A stretch of DNA of 64,000 nt from CBDBBY01 sp965203795 (GTDB lineage: Bacteria; Pseudomonadota; Alphaproteobacteria; Rhodobacterales; Rhodobacteraceae): NCBI GenBank assembly GCA_965203795.1, contig OZ241915.1:1488001-1552000 (forward strand). The letters are read 5' to 3'. Of this stretch, positions 60,255 to 64,000 are shown one piece after another. The position numbers and the translations under genes were made by a program. The notes under the pieces are model-generated. The model was not told the DNA's origin and did no database searches. It worked only from the letters and a program-made list of their open reading frames with translations. How positions within the stretch are numbered: position 1 is the stretch's first letter; each line of letters starts with the position of its first letter.

Positions 60255-61244
60255 TTACCGGCGCCCGCCGTCTAGGCGGTCGGCGATGGCTATGCGTTCG
60301 TCGAGCATCGCCCGGATATCAGCTTCGTGGATCTTTGCCCGTCGATCAATCAGCGCGTGTTTCAGGGCCTCGTTCGCCGCGCGCGTTATCTCGTTGTAGT
60401 TCAGCCCTTCGGCAGCCTCGGCAAGTATCTTCCATCGAATCCGCTTCGCGGCCGTATCGGCGAGGAGCGTCCGGAGCAGATCCGCAATTTGCGCCTGATC
60501 GGGCGGGTCGTAGAGCAACACGTCATCGAAACGGCGGAACAACGCCGGATCAAGGATCTTTGGATGGTTGGTCGCCGCAACCACGAGGCTGTGGGAACGG
60601 TCCTGTTCAATCATCAGCAGAAAGCTGTTCAACACGCGGCGAATCTCGCCGACATCGTTGGCTAGGCCGCGAAGTGAGCCTATGGCGTCGAACTCGTCAA
60701 AAAAGTATATCCCGCGGGTTCGGCTGGTAGCGTCAAACACCTGCCGTAGCTTCGAGGCCGTCTCTCCCATGAATTTCGTGATGAGGCCGTCCAGCCTTAC
60801 CGAAAACAGCGGGAATCCGAGCTCGCCGGAAAGAACGGATGCCGTCAGCGTCTTCCCTGTGCCTGGAGGTCCAACCAGCAGAAGTTTGCGCCGCGGCGAG
60901 AGGCCGTGTTCATATATCGTCCCGGCATTGCGCTGCTCGCGGATGACGCGATTGATCTGCTTGCAGAGAGCGTCGCCGAGGATCATGTCATTCAGCCGGG
61001 CCTTTGGGTGCGAAACCTCCAGAATGTTTGCCAACTCACCGCGCGGGCGGCCGATTGGCACCGGCGCGATTGCTCCGCGGCGACCCTTTGCGGCATCGAT
61101 CATGGCGCGCAATTCTTCCGCAAGTTTGCCGTGGCCCAGCCGAGCTTCATGGGCCGCGACCTGCATGGCTACCGAGTAGAACCGGTCGTCGTCGCCATCG
61201 ACATGCGACTTCAGAAGTGCTTTGAGATGACCGGCGCTAGCCAC
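60255..61244 (-). CDS. ietA: IetA-type AAA ATPase, partner of a subtilase
   Basis: AAA+ ATPase of about 329 residues. An N-terminal helical part (FYSVAMQVAAHEARLGHGK) precedes the AAA core: Walker A LLVGPPGTGKTLTASVL, Walker B GIYFFDEFDAIGS, sensor 1 VVAATNHPKILD, arginine finger LFRRFDDVL and a C-terminal lid. The ATPase-then-S8-protease order matches ietAS of Agrobacterium Ti plasmid pTiC58, described as a toxin (protease)-antitoxin (ATPase) stability system; such pairs have also been reported in phage defence. GTG 61244 has GGGAG at good spacing and fits relatives; ATG 61295 is an alternative without a binding site. The gene itself is intact although its partner is broken. Confidence 0.85.
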   Translation of the reverse strand: MASAGHLKALLKSHVDGDDDRFYSVAMQVAAHEARLGHGKLAEELRAMIDAAKGRRGAIAPVPIGRPRGELANILEVSHPKARLNDMILGDALCKQINRVIREQRNAGTIYEHGLSPRRKLLLVGPPGTGKTLTASVLSGELGFPLFSVRLDGLITKFMGETASKLRQVFDATSRTRGIYFFDEFDAIGSLRGLANDVGEIRRVLNSFLLMIEQDRSHSLVVAATNHPKILDPALFRRFDDVLLYDPPDQAQIADLLRTLLADTAAKRIRWKILAEAAEGLNYNEITRAANEALKHALIDRRAKIHEADIRAMLDERIAIADRLDGGRR

Positions 61245-61453
61245 AGAAGGTCTCCCATCGCCTTGATTGGCGATTCGCGCACGGAACACGCTCATTGTCG
61301 TGTTGCAACGATGATTTATTGCTGAGCGGATGCACTGGCATCAACGGGTTTTGGTGACGCGGACTTCGCTTTCAAAAGGGAACATCAAGACCGCAGAGAT
61401 TTCCTTGGCACGCGGGTTCGAGTTTGCGCGGATGCCTTGATGGTCTGCTTGGC

Positions 61454-61465
61454 GGATCTAGGGCC
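61454..61465. repeat. Target-site duplication, left copy, of the IS4-family element
   Basis: GGATCTAGGGCC here is repeated exactly at 62913-62924, on the other side of the IS4-family element. It includes CTAG and GGCC, the target duplication and first four bases of the neighbouring IS5-family element. Confidence 0.85.
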
Positions 61466-62912
61466 AATACTGTTGCTTTAGGCGTTTTGATGGACGATTT
61501 CGGGTTTCCATTCATGCGCGGTCCGGGAGACCGGCCCCCGCTTCCGGAGGCGGTAGGAGCTCATCTTCCGCCGCACGCCCCGCTGCCTGGCTTGCCCGCG
61601 GCTGCTTTCGGCGCGCTCCTCGAGGATCTCGGCGTCGACGGCGTCGGCGAGGGCCTCCGGCTCAGGGGGGAGCGGCGCCCGGGTTCTGGAGGCGCCTCCT
61701 GATCACGCGCACGGCGTGGATGAAGCCGGTCCGGTCCGGATCCTCCCGGGCCTTTCCGGCGGCCCGGTGGATCAGCCGCCTCACGGCGTAGTGCGCGAGC
61801 ATCAGCCCGTCGACCTCCTGGAGGACCAGCTCCGGGGTCTTGCTCCGCAGCGCGGCCCCGGGTCCCAGCAGATGGGTCTTGACCTCGTCGTAGGCGTTCT
61901 CGATCTCCCACCGCTCGTGGTAGAGCGCGGCGAGCTCGCGGGCCGGGAACCGGCCGGGATCGTGAAGCGTCGTCGCCAGCCGGTAGGCTTCGCCGGGGCG
62001 TTCGGCGAGGCGGCATTCCACGACCCGGACCCGGCAGGCGCCGCGGCGGCGCCCTCCGTCCAGCTCGGCCGGCCACGACCCGTCCTCGAACGGCTCGCCC
62101 GCCGGGCGCAGGCCCGCGTTCGGCCGCGCCCGCCAGAGCAGCTCGGCTCCGGTCTCCGAAGCCTTCGACCACAAGGGGAATCCGAAGTAGCCGCGGTCGG
62201 CCAGGACCAGCATTCCCGGCTTCATATGCGCAAGCAGGGCCGCCGCCTGCGCATGCTCGGAGTCCCCTCGGTACGGCCCGGCCCGCCATGCGAGCGCCGC
62301 CCGCGTCCCCGTCTCCAGAAGCATCGACAGCCGCGCCTTCGGGAACGCCGCCTCGCCCCGGGCGGCCCCCGGAAGCCCGAACGCCTCCCGGTTCCGCTTC
62401 TCGTCCGGAAGGTCCAGCGTCGTGCCGTCCAGGGCGGCGACCCGCAGGCCGCGGTGCCAGGCGCCGGGATCGCCCGGCGCCGCCAGCGCCGCCACCCGCG
62501 ACCGCCGGAGCTCCTCGAACGGCGCCTTCCCGAGCCGGGACCGCGCCCGCGAGATCGAGGACTTCCCCGAAATCCGGACCGGAACGCCCGGCGCCACCCA
62601 GCGCAGCCCGTCGGCGAGGCAGCGGAGCACCTCGCACGTCGAGACCTGCCGGAACAGGCCCATGGCGATCACGCAGTACACCATCGCCTCCAGCGGCAGG
62701 TCGCGCCGCCGCTCGCTGCGCACGCCGCACGCCTCCAAAGCCGCCTCGACCGAGCCGAGCGGGAAGACCTGCGCGATCACGCCGAGCCCGAGATAGTCGG
62801 AGAGGCGGAGCCCCCCGGGGAAAGACGCCTGCGTCCGTGCCATTGCGGAACATCCCTATCACAGAGGAAATCCGCAACGAATTAGCATGGAAACGATTAA
62901 AGCAACAGTATT
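61466..62912 (-). mobile_element. IS4-family insertion sequence, 1447 bp
   Basis: Ends are inverted repeats starting AATACTGTTGCTTTA on both sides, perfect for 15 bases and then imperfect (GGCGTTTT against ATCGTTTC). It is flanked by a 12-bp direct repeat, in the IS4-family range. One intact transposase gene fills most of the element. The exact direct repeat and intact gene suggest recent insertion. Confidence 0.88.
61662..62843 (-). CDS. IS4-family transposase
   Basis: DDE transposase of 393 residues. An IS4 N-terminal domain (LSDYLGLGVIAQVFPLGSVE) is followed by the catalytic residues: Asp in VAALDGTTLDLPD, Asp in VLADRGYFGFP and the YREK signature YHERWEIENAYDEVK, which contains the catalytic Glu. 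ATG 62843 starts about 70 bases inside the element. No frameshift is seen, so it is probably active. Confidence 0.93.
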   Translation of the reverse strand: MARTQASFPGGLRLSDYLGLGVIAQVFPLGSVEAALEACGVRSERRRDLPLEAMVYCVIAMGLFRQVSTCEVLRCLADGLRWVAPGVPVRISGKSSISRARSRLGKAPFEELRRSRVAALAAPGDPGAWHRGLRVAALDGTTLDLPDEKRNREAFGLPGAARGEAAFPKARLSMLLETGTRAALAWRAGPYRGDSEHAQAAALLAHMKPGMLVLADRGYFGFPLWSKASETGAELLWRARPNAGLRPAGEPFEDGSWPAELDGGRRRGACRVRVVECRLAERPGEAYRLATTLHDPGRFPARELAALYHERWEIENAYDEVKTHLLGPGAALRSKTPELVLQEVDGLMLAHYAVRRLIHRAAGKAREDPDRTGFIHAVRVIRRRLQNPGAAPP

Positions 62913-62920
62913 GGATCTAG

Positions 62921-63772
62921 GGCCTGTTAACGCTTGATCATTTCGACGATGAGAGCGAAGCAAATGAAAGCGGCGTACATCGCATCGAGTTTCTCGAACC
63001 TGGTGAAGATGCGCCGGTAGCCCTTGATCCGGCGGAACAGCCGCTCGACCTCGTTCCGTCGCTTGTAGGTTTCGCGGTCGAAATCCCATTTGACCCTCCG
63101 GTTCGCCTTCGGCGGCACGACCGGCGTCATTTCGAGGTCGCGGACGAGCCGAAGGGTCTCGTCGCCCTCGTAGGCGCGGTCCATCACCAGCGGAACCTTG
63201 GAGCCCCGCTTGCCGAAGTCCTCCAGCAGGGCCCGGCCTTCCGGCGCGTCGTGGGCCTGCCCGCCGGAAAGGCGAAAAGCCATTGCCATCCAGTCACTTG
63301 CGGCGATCATGTGGATCTTCGTGTTCCAGCCGCCGCGGGACTTGCCTATGCTCTGCGGGCCTCTTTTTTTTGGGCTCCGGTGCCGTCGGGATGCACCTTG
63401 ACGCTGGTGCTGTCGAGGCCGAGGCAATCGAGGTCCTTGTCCGTCAGCTCCTGCTCCCGCAGCGCCGCAAGCAGCCGCGCCAGCACGCCCGCCTCGGCCC
63501 AGCGGCGCAGCCGCATGTGGACCGTGTGCCACTTGCCGTAGCGCTCGGGAAGGGCGCGCCACTTGCAGCCGTTCTCAAGAATGTGCAGCAAGGCGTTGAT
63601 GATGACGATGTTCGGAATCAGCACGTTGCCGCGCTGGACCGGAAGATGGGGATGCAGCAAGGCGTACTGCTCTTCGGTGATGCTGGCCATGATTGGGAAC
63701 TGCTCGCTTGTTTTTTCCATTGTTGACAACAGCTTGCCACAAACCCGGTCTTGACGCAAGCGTAAACACGCC
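62921..63772 (-). mobile_element. IS5-family (IS427-type) insertion sequence, 852 bp
   Basis: Terminal inverted repeats are GGCCTGTTAACGCTTG (62921-62936) and, in reverse complement, GGCGTGTTTACGCTTG (63757-63772). They are flanked by CTAG at 62917-62920 and 63773-63776, a typical short target duplication for this group. The IS4-family element sits four bases inside its left end, separating it from its original left flank. Confidence 0.85.
62927..63720 (-). CDS. IS5-family transposase, two frames joined by -1 frameshifting
   Basis: The first frame starts at ATG 63720 (MEKTSEQF; ATG 63690 is possible). It encodes the DUF4096-type N-terminal domain (LLHILENGCKWRALPERYG) and the first catalytic Asp in LGLDSTSVKVHPD. 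A run of eight A (complement of 63363-63370) allows a -1 shift from GAQKKEARRA into SPKKRGPQSIGKSRGG. The second frame carries the other catalytic residues (VMDRAYEGDE; VERLFRRIKGYRR) to a stop at 62927. This split is normal for IS427-group elements, so the gene is read as functional, not broken. Confidence 0.9.
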
Positions 63773-63776
63773 CTAG

Positions 63777-64000
63777 TCACAGCGCATTGCCCTTCAGCTT
63801 GCATCGTTTAGCGATACACTTGGCAAATGGGAGAGATGTGTCAAGCGTGTATCAGTGCGCGCGAGTGATGCAACACGCTGAGATGTATTGTAACCTGCTG
63901 ATTTATTGCATGATATCTTGTCGTGGGAAGGCGACTTGTGAACTGCTCTGTGTTTGCCGGAGCAAAAAAGCCAAGCCGAAATGTTGTCCGAGGGTGATCG
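63777..64000. other. Flank of the IS5-family element with an operator-like dyad
   Basis: No complete gene. A plus-strand frame from ATG near 63911 (beginning MISCRGKATC) is open to the window end, but its cysteine- and lysine-rich composition is not convincing. An inverted repeat at 63813-63853 is described separately. Before the two insertions this region lay directly upstream of ietA. Confidence 0.35.
63813..63853 (-). promoter_or_regulatory. Dyad with a -35-like box, possible former ietA control region
   Basis: GATACACTTG (63813-63822) pairs with CAAGCGTGTATC (63842-63853), two bases unpaired. On the minus strand the right arm runs into TTGACA, a perfect -35 box, followed by about 19 bases and GTGTAT in the left arm. 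A regulator bound to the dyad would block such a promoter. It points toward ietA, now 2.5 kb away behind two insertion sequences. Confidence 0.35.

Noticed and set aside
61561..62885. Long frames overlapping the IS4-family transposase on both strands
   Set aside because: They are rich in Arg, Pro and Gly, have no family features and are shadows of the transposase frame in GC-rich DNA.
63346..63562. Frameshift in the IS5-family transposase as a pseudogene
   Set aside because: An eight-A slippery run with a -1 shift is the normal expression mode of IS427-type elements.

Overview
The window reads as chromosomal DNA of a GC-rich alphaproteobacterium. Evidence: the ntrB-ntrC-ntrY-ntrX-trkA-trkH-hfq series, a fused ispDF, a Mg-type hemB, and an NtrC that lacks the sigma54 contact loop, as in Rhodobacter. 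TTG and GTG starts are common. Sulfonate genes, a sulfatase, a tripartite tricarboxylate transporter, a corrinoid methyltransferase homologue and a secreted ankyrin protein suggest a marine, possibly host-associated organism. That lifestyle is inference, and no species can be named. I found no rRNA, tRNA or CRISPR array.

Layout. 1-6130 (minus): xsc-pta-soeA-soeB, which splits sulfoacetaldehyde into acetyl-phosphate and sulfite, makes acetyl-CoA, and oxidises the sulfite. 7080-8357: orphan AAA ATPase between two non-coding stretches. 8947-14971 (plus): sulfatase, TctC/TctB/TctA transporter and a PfkB kinase. 15786-18870: aroQ, then tsf and rpsB on minus; S2 carries a 250-residue acidic repeat tail. 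19009-20866: pseudouridine degradation (psuK-psuG). 21061-28532: DUF502 membrane protein, YejA-like binding protein, a candidate small RNA, 3-hydroxybutyrate dehydrogenase and mfd.

28913-31931 is a broken accessory locus. A DUF3800 gene is split by about 2.3 kb holding a frameshifted phage terminase and a secreted ankyrin-repeat gene. 32380-37529: hemB, Tat-exported SYLF protein, 3-hydroxyisobutyrate-dehydrogenase-type reductase, penicillin acylase family protein. 37630-47183 (minus): hfq, trkH, trkA, ntrX, ntrY, ntrC, ntrB. 47487-50931 (plus): ispDF-pgpA-pncC with ATGA/GTGA overlaps, then amtB. 51077-57332: MttB-type methyltransferase, guaA, EamA exporter, conserved P-loop ATPase, metA.

57333-64000 is a second accessory island. 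It holds an ietAS-type AAA ATPase/subtilase pair, known in the family as a plasmid-stability and defence module. The protease gene is broken twice here. Upstream lie two insertion sequences, one nested in the end of the other. The strongest leads are the phage-terminase/secreted-ankyrin cassette, the decayed ietAS locus, the S2 repeat tail, the GAFTGA-less NtrC/NtrX pair and a free-standing small RNA candidate.
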